Assembly (NCBI RefSeq): GCF_051020955.1
Contig: NC_135013.1
Span: 868,001 to 932,000, forward strand
Direction: 5' to 3'
Length of the DNA: 64,000 nt
Source of the DNA: Megalopta genalis
Taxonomy: Eukaryota; Arthropoda; Insecta; Hymenoptera; Halictidae
In this document: piece after piece, positions 46,166 to 56,602 of the stretch
How the letters are laid out: each line of letters starts with the position of its first letter
Numbering within the stretch: the first letter of the stretch is position 1
Translations under genes and position numbers: made by a program
The notes under the pieces: model-generated
Told to the model about the DNA's origin: nothing
The model's input: the letters and a program-made list of their open reading frames with translations, nothing else
Database searches by the model: none

Positions 46166-47027
46166 TAGTTCGAGGTGCGAGTAAAATGGCTTCGGAGGGT
46201 ACACCGAAAGCGTAGAGAAGAGGAATTCGCGTTCTTCGTCGACGAAACGAAGAATGGTGAAATCGAGAACTCGCGCGGAAGAGTGGCCGTTGATTCGTTC
46301 CGAGATGTCTAGAAAATCGCCGCGTTCTTATTAAACGTGCCAGACCGGAAGTGGAAGCTCCTCGGCTTCAGTCGTCCTTGTCGCGGGTGAACGTTCGGGT
46401 CGAAGGTCAAGTTTATCCACGAGGGCCCCGCGAGTCGCTTCGAAGGAAGAAGTTCTCACGAATCTTTCGCGAAATATTCCGCGGGGAAACCGTAGTACCC
46501 CACCTTCGCAGCGAACGATACCGTTCTTCCGTGGCGATTCGGCGCGGTATAGGAGCTTCTCACTCTCGATTCCCGTAAACTTTTCACACAGGCTCGTTCT
46601 TTTTATTTTCCACGAAGCTGCCGCGATTCAGCATCGAACGCGATTCTGCAACGCGAATCTGTTCGCGGGACGAGCGACGCGAAGTTTTTCCCTAGCCAAG
46701 ACACGTACCGATTCTCGGGACAAGAATAAATTGCGCGTTGCGATTTAACCGTAGAAAGTATGGTATTACAGAGATGTTAGCTTCGAGATACTTTCGAACA
46801 CACGAGACATCGCCTTTCGTGGACTTCTTTTAAAACGGTATATCTCTCTTCGAGCGAGATTTCACAATGGTTCGACTCGACGCGTAAACGTTTTCTTTCT
46901 GGTCTCTTCTTTTTTCTATTATTATTCTTTTTTTTAAACGATCCTCCATCGGAACAAAATTTCGAATCGGAACCATCCGAGCGGCGAAGACATTTTTTAG
47001 GTGTTCGGATTCAAAATGAAAGAACTT
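46166..47027. other. Unassigned stretch
   Basis: No gene is recognised. Confidence 0.5.
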
Positions 47028-48022
47028 TTGAGCGTCGGTAAGGGAGACATTACTGTATTTTGATTTATTCTATATCGTAGCTCCAGCAATAGTTTGCCAT
47101 AGTTATAGTACCATCGTCGAATTACAAAAGTGTTCGACATGTTATAAAAAGACGAACATAATTCGAAGCAATAGCGTGAAACTTGAACGAGCAAAATATC
47201 ATTGTTCGCGCCTGGTTTCTACGATATCGAAAGACGAGAGGTGTCTTTAAGGATCTTCTTGTAACTTAATTGGTATTGCTTAATACCAGAAGAACTTTTA
47301 ATGTTTTTGCAAAAAAATTATCGAACCGACTCGTTTGCTCTGTCCGCGAAGAGCAGACAACGTGCTTCGACGCAGAATCGATCACCGCGATCGGTCGGAT
47401 GCTTTCGAGCAGGACCGACCCTGCTCCAACGATTCGTCGGTGCTCCAGAAATCGTCGTATCGTAAATCGAAAGAATTCCAGCTCGAATTTGATAAATTCC
47501 GAAAGATTCGAGCGCGGTTCGTGTCCCGGCGCTACAATCGTTTCTCCTTCTTTGTAGAAAACCGCATAAAATCTCTCGATTCTGAAGTCGAAATACAGTA
47601 ATGTCTCCTTAATCGACGCTCGGATTGGTGCACAAAAATTTGGGAATGGTAGATACGATTATTCGAGCCTTGTAGCTCGTTTTTATAGTTGTTGACAATT
47701 CGTAACTATAAAAGCGAACCGCGAGACTCCAATAATCGTATCTTCTCTTCCAAAAATTGTCCATTTTTCTGCAGAATCTGAGCGTCGATTAAGGAGACGT
47801 CACTGTACGGTAATGTCTCTCTAATTGACGTCCAGATTGTGCACAAAAATGGACAATTTGGGAAGATGAGTAACAAATATTGCAGCCTCGCGGTTTATTT
47901 TTATAGTTATAAATTGTCCGCAATTATAATAACGAGCCACGAGGCTCGAATAATCGTATCTCCTCTTCCGAAATTATCCATTTTAGTGGACGATCTGAGC
48001 GTCGGTATGGGAGACATTACTG
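47028..48022. mobile_element. Composite half-F, G6, F29, F30
   Basis: A half F28 (47028-47055), G6 (47056-47595), F29 (47596-47805) and F30 (47808-48022) occur in order. F29 and F30 share a TA at 47806-47807. The order matches 32612-33743. Confidence 0.85.
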
Positions 48023-48962
48023 TATACGGGTTTTTCGTTCAATTTTTGTTCTTCGACCGGTGCCAAGATCTCCTTTTTCTTTTCCCTATGACATCGCATT
48101 CGATGAAAAACCTCGCGGGATTCGAGAAGATCGACGAACACGAAAGTTCGAAAAATGTTGAAACAGCGGCGAAGAAAACAAAGAAACCGGTAGGCAACGG
48201 AGCGCTGGCCACGGAACGAACGAACTTTCCAACGCGTTTACCGTAATTCGTTCGCGGTAACGCGTTATTAATCGAATCGTGTCCCACGATAGCTGTTCGC
48301 TGGTCGCCGAGAAGCGAGAAAACTTCGTTTTCGGTTTTCAACTTTTACGAGCAAATTTATGAAAAATATCCTGCGCGCCCGCCCAATTTCATCGCATCCG
48401 CACCGGATGACACAGGGAAACCAGTTCTTTTCTTTTTTGTTCTACGACGAAAACTAAACCGGTGCCGCGAAGCGCGTCGACTTTCGGTGTCCTTACGAGT
48501 GCCTGATTTCACATTGAAAAATTCACCTGCTCGGAAATCGGTCAGGCCCAGGGTCGCGGTATCGTTTCGCGTCAACGAAACGGCCCGCAGGAATGCGGTA
48601 CGAGCGCCGTCTCGTCGAAGAAACGGAGTCGAACGTCACTTTTTTTGTTGGTGTTGTTTCAATAGACAATCTTATTTCTCTTAATTTATACAAAAAGTGC
48701 CGCGTTATTTATCTCCGGTATGGTTGTACAAATTATTTCCTGCATATTCTCGGAACGATTCTATTCGCAAGCGCAGAAACCGCGCGGTCTAATTATAACT
48801 ATGATACAAGAAGCAACGTCGACGAATACTTCGTTCGTTCCGCGGCTTGTAAAAAAAGTTTCGAGCCACGGTCGCGTACGATTTCGGATTCGATGAAATT
48901 GTACGAAAAATGGCTCGCGAGTCGCGCCTATTAAAAAAGGAAGCCCCCTGAAGAGACAGGGC

Positions 48963-49001
<39 letters not shown>

Positions 49002-49136
49002 GCGAAGCCGAAAACCTGTTCGAGGCAGGTTGCGCTTCGGGGAAAGCCTCGGTGAAACGGCTGCGGAATATCGGGGGACGCTAAACAAGGGCCGGAGAGG
49101 AAGCGCGACGAAATCACGAGGGGAACACGTTGTCCA
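48023..49136. other. Unassigned stretch with GA microsatellite
   Basis: A (GA)n run lies at 48964-49001. The rest shows no gene. If the claudin-like exon belongs to a living gene, this would be its first intron. Confidence 0.5.
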
Positions 49137-49447
49137 TTAACCCTTTTAGTGTCGGAGGCCGATATATCGGCCCTCGCTGCACTGGCGAGAAGTGCCAGAG
49201 CCGATATATCGGCCCGCACCTTGTAGCGTTATAAATAAATAAATGCGTTGCAGATAGTCTAATTTCATTGCGAGAGAAAAAATTAGCGTCACCGTTTTAT
49301 TCTCTATGTTGTCCCTGATACACTGCTTTTTCAATTATGTAAATATTGCTTTTCGTTTGGTTTTTATGAGCCTTTCTCGAAATCCTAGTAAAATCGTGAA
49401 ATTCGGCCGGTAAGCACCTCTTTTTCGCCCGGCACTAAAAGGGTTAA
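49137..49447. mobile_element. 311-bp piggyBac-like MITE
   Basis: TTAA at 49137-49140 and 49444-49447. The inverted ends are CCCTTTTAGTGTCGG and CCGGCACTAAAAGGG. Two GGCCGATATATCGGCC palindromes lie near the left end. It sits about 140 bp downstream of the claudin-like exon's donor site, in what would be intron 1. Confidence 0.85.
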
Positions 49448-49589
49448 ATAACGGGGTTACCAGTGGTAGACTATGGTCGGGCACAACGTGGCACTCCGGG
49501 GACTTTGGTGGGCCCCGGAGGCGTTCGGGTGCGCAGGGTGCTTCGCCGAGAACGGAACGCCGTGGAACGGAAGAGGCGGACCTACGAAC

Positions 49590-49715
49590 CTGGATTTGGG
49601 CGCGCTTGACCTCGGTGTAGAGCCAGTTGTCGGTGGAAAAGGCGATCGCTAGGAGGCCGCTGGCGATGATACCGGTTATGGTCGCGAGGGACAGCGTCAC
49701 CGCGGAACAGGGCAT
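49590..49715 (-). CDS. First coding exon, claudin/PMP22-like membrane protein
   Basis: The ATG at 49715, in a good context (CCAAG before it), begins a 42-residue exon ending in VKRAQIQ at a GTTCGT donor, phase 0. Residues 5-27 form a hydrophobic segment, then STDNWLY, which matches the first transmembrane helix and the start of the first extracellular loop of the claudin/PMP22/calcium-channel-gamma superfamily (compare TDYWLY in gamma subunits). The Gly-Leu-Trp/Cys part of that loop must lie in later exons toward lower coordinates, but I cannot find them in the window. The gene therefore has a long transposon-filled intron or is broken. Septate-junction or channel-accessory roles are known for relatives; the exact member is not identified. 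Confidence 0.6.
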
Positions 49716-49957
49716 CTTGGTATCCTCTCCTTCTTCTTCTTTTTCTTCGACTTCTTTAGTCGATCGTTTCCCTCTTCTCTCTTCTAATCTACCGATTTCC
49801 CTTTATCGACCGCACACCACGCTCCGTTACGTTCACCTAACACGGTGCCACTGCGACGATAACCGAGAGCAGCTACGATGTCGAGAAGAACAGAGGTCGT
49901 CGTCGTCCTCGAGGTTGTCGAGCATCCGCGATCCGAAGAAAAGGGACGAAAGAAAAG

Positions 49958-49999
<42 letters not shown>

Positions 50000-51759
50000 G
50001 AGGGAGAGAGAGGGAGAGGGATATCCGCACGAAACAGGTCACGAACCGTTCACGAATCGGTCCAACCTCGCGAAATATCGTTCCCCGATGGATCGAACTT
50101 GTTTCTCGATCGGGACCGTGCGTGGCGAACACCGCTGCGGGATCGTCGATCGAAGGAAGAAGAAGAGGAGGAAGAAGACGACGGCAGGTACTAGTTCTCT
50201 CGGCGATGAGGACGTCCTTCAGGGTGCACGATACTCCGCGATACGCATTACTACCATTCTCTCCTACGACAACGACACTAACGGCCCGACTCACCTCGGA
50301 GAAAAGCCGTGAGTCGACCAAGGAGAGAGAGAACCGGGGCCCAAGGTGGGGATGCGCGTAGCCCCGGGCAGGTATATCGCCTGTGTTTTACCCGCAGCGG
50401 TGCTCAACGCCCGGTGTGCCCGGTCTCCGACGAGCAACCAGAAACCGAGGAGCCGCGAGAACCGAGAACGAGCGCGACGCGTTTCCGCGCGCTCGTATTC
50501 GCTCTGCCCCCTCCCGCGGAATAATGGAATCGCGCACGGTGGGTGGGTCCCTGGGAAACCGATTTTTCCCTCGGGAATCGTCCCGCGATTCGCGAACCGT
50601 CTGTCCCGCATTCCCGACCGACCGCCGATCACGGCGAAGCGAACCGAGAGACCCGGAGACGGAGACTTCGATGCACGCATGTACGCGAAATTCCTCGGCG
50701 ACGCGCGCGATTCTGCGCCGCTGGAGCAGGCATTTTTCGGAACGGTAAAACGTGTTAAACGCGTCGGCGAGACGCTCTTTCGGCCGTCTCAGCCGCGGTC
50801 CTCTCGCGTTTTCCTTCGATTTCCGAGTATCGATTCGTTCGAAGCTTGGTAGTTTAGTAGAATCGAAGTTAAATTCGGTATCGTGACAGAACTTTCGGAT
50901 TAACGTTATTCGAACTGTGGATACTCGAAGGAAATAGATCCTTGTTTATCGTACCTCCGAGCGTGGAACGATAATTCCAAGATGCGCCGCGCGAGTCGCG
51001 GAGGCAAAAACGAGATAATTCTTTCTAAACGGCCCGACATCTAGAAACGGTACGCTGCAACGATTCACGGTGTCCAAGATGGCTGCGATCGCGCAGAGTC
51101 CCGTGGTAGTTTTCGGGTTGCCACGAGTCAGCCGGATACCGGTCGAGCGAATTGTGCTTGATCTTTGCACCGAGCAGCGAGCATGTAAATATTTCAGCTA
51201 CAAACGAGGGAGTATGGCGGCACAATGGCGGCGGTGCCAGGGGTTATAGGGGAAATGAGAACAGCGTTGCGCGCGCGGCTGTCTACCTGCCACCATAAGC
51301 CATAAAGCATTCCTTCCTTGTTCCTTTACCAAACAGTCTCCCACCACCGGAGATAAAGTCGGTGCAACAGTCGACGCCGGGGAAAAGCGATGAATTCCTT
51401 GCATTCCACGCGGATCACCGGCAGCCTTGGCTACCGCGGGATACACCTTTTTCCCGTCTTTGATTAATTTTGATCCACGGCTAATCCTCTCTCTATCTTT
51501 TCGTCTACCTCTCTCTCTCTCTCTCTCTCTCGCACTCGCTCCCCCCTCTCCTTTTCTCTCTTTCTCGGATACCTGTCGACGATAGATCACCGGCGAGAAC
51601 CACCTGCGTACCTGCGGGTTCGTGAAATCGCGGACATGCAGGTACCGGGAATTTTTGCGCGGCTAATGCCACTTCGACCTTAATTGCGCATGTCGGAATT
51701 TTACTAGTCCGCCTGGATGATTGTTGCATCGAACAATCAGTGCGTAGAATGCATTATGA
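49716..51759. other. Upstream region of claudin-like exon, GA/TC runs
   Basis: It holds microsatellites (GA)n at 49963-49996 and (TC)n at 51509-51530, plus GC-rich DNA with many open frames but no motif. 5' UTR and promoter of the minus-strand gene are expected here. AAGATGGC at 51078 and two ATGGCGGC-like motifs near 51215-51230 resemble YY1-type promoter sites, but this is weak. Confidence 0.4.
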
Positions 51760-52894
51760 CGTCCTGATTGACCGAGACGCAGACGTTCGCCTGCGATTAT
51801 ACGTGTACAGTCTGCATTCGCGACAGAACACGATATATATATATAGAACGAAAATATTGAAACGATTTGAATACAATTTTTCCACCGCGCATCGAACGGT
51901 CACATTTTTTTGGTACTTTGGTACCAATTTTGTTGGTAGGACAAATTTATGGTTATTTTAGAAACACAACGTGGACCAACTTCTCGAGCAATCCGGTCTG
52001 TTTTTTCGTAAATTAATCGAACCATCTAAAGTATAATCAGGTACGATATTCGTGTACCGTTAAGAATGCTTTTTGTAACAATTCCATGACTCGAATATTA
52101 ATTAATAGGATTGTAGCTACGGTGTTACTAAATAAATGAAGTAGGATCTTTATAGGTCTTTAACATGCACGGTTTAATAACGTATAAATTATTATATCGT
52201 AGGATGGTTCCGTTATTTCCGTTTGTTTTGAACTCGTTTCTCGATAGGATCGTGAATGGATGGCCGGATGGAATTTCTTGTTGGAAAAATTGTAGCCTTT
52301 GTACCATTGGTGTCTTTTTAAAAAAAAAAGAAAAAATAAGTATGAACCTGCAAATCGGGCTGGACGAGTTAACTCGTCATTTACATTCACCCTTATCTTC
52401 TAATAGCTTTCCAGTTTCAATGTACACATCTTTTTTCATGAATTTTTTCTTTCCGGATATAGGAGAGTGACTGTAGACGACTACGATCGACCACCCGATG
52501 AACGCGTTCTTAATATTCTTAATAAAAAAAAACATAGCTGCATATATTCAGAGTTGTATGTACATTCGGAAATGTTTAATATATTAACAGTCCGTGTCAA
52601 TGCATTGTCTCTCAAAGTATCATAGGTTCGAAGAAATATTTATGTTGATCGAATGTATACCTTTAACTTGCCATTGAACTTCTTTGCAAATCATCTTGCA
52701 AGAAATACGGAACTCGTATATTAGCAGTATAAAATAATACTTAGAGACATGTTGGTCCATTCGCACTTAAGCACGGACGCGCTATAATTTATAGTCGAGT
52801 AAAAACAGACGTATATGTACATAATTCTTTCCATCAATATACAAATTCATTTGTTAAGTGCAAAAACACTTATTCGAATACAAAATTACGTTAA
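51760..52894. other. AT-rich region, probable NUDCD3 3' UTR plus spacer
   Basis: Base composition changes to AT-rich here. On the minus strand an ATTAAA motif (plus TTTAAT at about 52574) is a possible poly(A) signal for NUDCD3. A 101-codon plus frame from 52165 contains an A-run and lacks family motifs, so I do not call it. Confidence 0.4.
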
Positions 52895-54155
52895 TTAGTT
52901 ACTAAACTTTAAAATCGAGGGATCGTATGGAGTGCCTTCGAAGGGAGAACCTTTGGCATTCCATGCCTTTTTCAAAATCTTCTCCATTCTCTGTAAATAA
53001 ATAATTTCCAATTATATATTACTAACGGAGCTTTCCTTCTAGTATAAAACGAAAGAACAAAGATTTCACTGACAATTTCCTCAGACGTCGGTTTGCCGAG
53101 AAGCTTTTGCTGATGATTCCACATCAGCTCTTGAACCTTCATTTGCTCCTCCGATCCCATGTCATCGAGATTTCTTGAACAATCGATCTTATTTAATTCA
53201 ATTTTTGGTTCACCAACGATCAATGCTTCCCACCACCTTTCGGAAGCCTTCTCGAGATGAATCTATAATGAAACAAATGATGCGGATAAAACAGGTAGCT
53301 TTCGTGTATATCGAAGAGATTGCAGCGATAAAGGGGATAACTATAATGTAAGATTCGTTGATTAATTTCAACGTACGCTAATATGTTTTCCAGACACAAC
53401 TGACCAAACAGATTCGTCTTTCCTTGTCTTATGACAGAGTTCTCCGATAAATATTATGGTCCAGTCTGAATTACTACATTCTTGTTCCTGATGCTGTGCA
53501 AGAGTCGACGTTTTTGCCTCTATTTTAATGTGTATCGAATCTAGATTGACTTTGAGGTCTTTCGCAGTCTTTATAGAACTAGGCAATTTAACTAGAACAT
53601 CTAGGTCATTAATGGACTGTGACCATGTATAATTCTCCCTCACTGCTCCATTGTAGCTGTCAGAAATTCTATCCTTATCCTCCGAGTGAATTTGTTTCTC
53701 TATTATTTGTGGCTCCACGCTTGTTTCTACTTCAACTTCTTCCACAACTCGAAGACCAGTTTCTTCCGCAATTATCATTGCTTCGTCTTCGGTTCTCTCG
53801 GCGATTTGTACATTGGAATTATGATTTTTTGGTGGGTCTGTATTCTGATACTGAAACTTAGGCGTATTCTTCCATTTTCGAAAACTATTTAATACCACCT
53901 TCTCTGCTTCACCAGGTGAAAGTCCTGATTTTGTATCTGGACCATATTCGTCGTAGAAATCTGTACTGTAAGAAGTGAATTATAAATTACTTTGTATTGT
54001 CGGTGACATATATCTTATTACAAATATAAGGTAGATAAGTCTAGTTACATCATGGTTACTTACTTCCTATGAAGAAATCCAAAAATTGTGTCAAAGAAAT
54101 TAGTTTTTTCTTTTAAAAATATTTTTAAAAGCGCCGGATCATAATCGAGGCTCAT
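52895..54155 (-). CDS. NUDCD3: NudC domain-containing protein 3
   Basis: Four coding exons: 54064-54155, 53377-53965, 53074-53262 and 52895-52990, giving 321 residues with consistent phases. NUDCD3 is a cytosolic co-chaperone acting with HSP90; it stabilises dynein intermediate chain and other clients. The N-terminus (MSLDYDPALLKIFL to FFDTIFGFLHR) matches the family's N-terminal domain, followed by an acidic linker (about residues 80-130) and the CS domain from about residue 135, starting SDSYNGAVRENYTWSQ. KASERWWEAL closes the domain. The C-terminal part has HQQKLLGKP and KKAWNAKGSPFEGTPYDPS, the family tail. Human NUDCD3 is about 40 residues longer, mainly in the linker. The exon 3 donor (GTCAGT after EEI) was chosen because it restores the tail alignment. 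It diverges from C10 across 621 bp. Confidence 0.95.
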
Positions 54156-54776
54156 TGTGGACGATTTTATCGAAGTATTCTTATCGAATATTCTTCAAAC
54201 AGTGCTATCGTTACTTCCAACAAGATTTAATAATTAGTGTTTCACAAAATATTTTCATAGATCATTTACTAGATAGTTCGTTAACCTCTTTCTCTATTGT
54301 GTTGTACGCATTGTATGTTTACAATTTGCGGTATGTAATGATTACATACATGCATAACTGCAAGCCACAAGGTTTTCTTGACTCTTATCAATTTCTTATC
54401 CCCACCACCCGAGGCGCTGTTTAATGGTTGGTTGACCATTTAGCAGTAACGAGTCGACAACCAATGAAAGTACAGGAAAACAAATTTTCGTGACTCTACA
54501 CGCTCTAGCTCTTACTATACATATGTACATCTACACTGTTACATCGTTTACATTGTTTTGACGTTCCCTAATATCTGCGACAGAAAGTAAACAAGTATCT
54601 TCAGAATAAAATAAAAGGAACTTGAAAGTGTTCGGAATCATAAAATGAAACAGTTTTACGATTGTAAAAAATCTTATTAAACAATAATATTGCACTTTAC
54701 AATCTAGACGATTGTCTGAGTCTGAATTATTGTTAACTAATTCGTTTCTGTTAGTCTGACTGTGGCGGTTGTAACA
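54156..54776. promoter_or_regulatory. Divergent promoter region, NUDCD3 / C10
   Basis: The 621 bp between the two start codons must hold both 5' UTRs and either one shared or two back-to-back promoters. It is AT-rich without an obvious TATA pair. An imperfect palindrome AATGGTTGGTTGACCATT lies at 54423-54440. Confidence 0.6.
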
Positions 54777-55289
54777 ATGACCACCATGCCTAACTTTACT
54801 CCAGAAATAGCAAAAGGTATTTAATATGTCAAGCAGAATATATCTAATGAAATATATATTGATTCGTGTAGGACGTAGGAGACTTATTCAATGATCTTGT
54901 TACAGCTGTTCTGGCAGACGTTCTAACAGCATTAAGTACTCCAGAAACTATTCAGAAACTGACCGAGGCGAAGGAAAATTCGGGTAACGAAATGCTCAAA
55001 ATGATGCAGTTTGTTTTCCCAATTGTAGTACAAATTCAAATGGATGTTATTAAAAACTATGGATTTCCAGAGGGACGGGAAGGTAAACACGAAACTGTCC
55101 TAAGCCAAAAATCTGTTTCCTTACAAATAATTTATTAGTCTTTCATACATTACAGGTACGGTTCAGTTTGCACAATTACTCAGAGCTTTAGAGAGGGAAG
55201 ACCCTGAAATAGCACAATTACATAGTCAAGTTCGCTCGTATTTCCTTCCTCCAGTTACTATAAGTTCTTCGACCGAAGCATCACTTTAA
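54777..55289 (+). CDS. Protein C10 homologue (C12orf57 family)
   Basis: Three coding exons: 54777-54816, 54879-55082 and 55156-55289, giving 125 residues, almost the same as the human protein (126). Protein C10/C12orf57 is a small conserved animal protein linked in humans to corpus callosum development; its biochemical role is not established. The frame has the family's helical core: LADVLTALSTPE, NEMLKMMQFVFPIVVQIQ, VIKNYGFPEG and EDPEIAQLHSQVRSYFLPP. The exon 2 acceptor was set at ACGTAG, not the TAG eight bases earlier, because only that keeps phase (IAKGDLFNDL). No signal peptide or membrane segment is visible. It is head-to-head with NUDCD3 and tail-to-tail with epsin. Confidence 0.95.
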
Positions 55290-55295
55290 AATAAA
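55290..55295 (+). terminator. Poly(A) signal of C10
   Basis: AATAAA begins one base after the C10 stop codon. If used, the 3' UTR would be only about 15-30 nt; later signals may also exist. Confidence 0.5.
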
Positions 55296-56602
55296 ATATG
55301 TTGCACATAACGGAAATTCATTTTATGTGTAATTTCTTTACTTTACGACAGAAATCACAACAAATAGAACAAATTGACTACTTCTGTTAGATATCGGAAT
55401 ACAACGGTTCATCCTTCTGAACTTTGTAACTCTTCTGTACCTTTGGAATCCAACATCCAACACGAGTATTCAAATGTACTGTTTTCTTGTGATTCACGCC
55501 ACAAACAAGAGATAACTATTCCTTTTATAAATACCTTTGAACTCGAAGATCGTAATTCGAATCTAGTATAGAGGAAAGACACATACAAGGGAACTTCAAA
55601 TTAAATATTTAATCAGAAAAATTAAAAATTTTTTACATTTATTTGTATAATAATAATAATATTAATAATAATATAATCTACTAAAATATATAATATTCAT
55701 TCTTAAATGTTCTTTGAATTTGCTCTGCACTTACACCAACACTAAAAACTAAACAGTGTTCCATTGTTCGCGTAAAAATGAAGCTCGTGCAGCATCACAT
55801 CATGTACGTACAAAAGAATACCAATCTATTGCTTTGTACAAAATAGTAGAAAGAAAGCAAGGAACAATTGCCTAGATCGATTAGTCAACGAAAATAAAAG
55901 GTTTAAGAGTTCATCGACGTTGAATTGCAGACGCGGGAGACGCGTCGCTTGAATAGAAGAATTTTCCTATAAAAGCGGTGACCGCAGACTTATTAAATCA
56001 GTGTAGTACAACTTTGAGTGGTATACAATGACTTACATTTCTATCACATATCACTTCATATTTTCGCGAACGTCCGGATAAATACACATTAAATATACAG
56101 TTTCAATCATAGAAGCAAGTATGTTGAAAATGCATAATGCAACAGAAATCATTAATTTAACGAAGAATAATACAATGGAATTATTTAAGCAATATTTCAC
56201 TTATAACAGAACTTGAATCGCGTGTGTAATTGATCTTGTACGATTCAATTAGAAGCAGGCAAACACAGTTCCCCCATTTGCCAATGTTGTATTCTTGTAT
56301 AAAAATTGTAAAATGCGTTAATTGCTTCAAAAAAGGAAATGCTGAGTCGGTATTCACTCTACCTGCAAAGTAGTCCTTCAACACATTCAGGACAGTACTC
56401 TGACTAATTGTTAGCCACGAGATAAGCGTAGTCTTAATTTAACTTTAAGAATCAGCGTCGATCGTTGTCGCGACTCCTTTTCCCGTGATGTAGTCGGTTT
56501 GCCGATGTGATGCTTAGTTCGAGTTATCCGTCCTGGACGTGTTTCAAAAAGAACTCACTAATAAATTACATACACGCGTTCTGATTGTCGACAATCGTCG
56601 TT

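Noticed and set aside
49878..50312. 144-codon frame with long Arg-Glu repeats
   Set aside because: It is a translation of the (GA)n microsatellite.
51962..51975. GAAACACAACGTGG shared with the left edge of the window
   Set aside because: A 14-base match is expected by chance in a window of this size, and similarity does not extend.
52165..52470. 101-codon plus frame in AT-rich DNA
   Set aside because: It includes a translated A-run and matches no family; it likely overlaps the NUDCD3 3' UTR region by chance.
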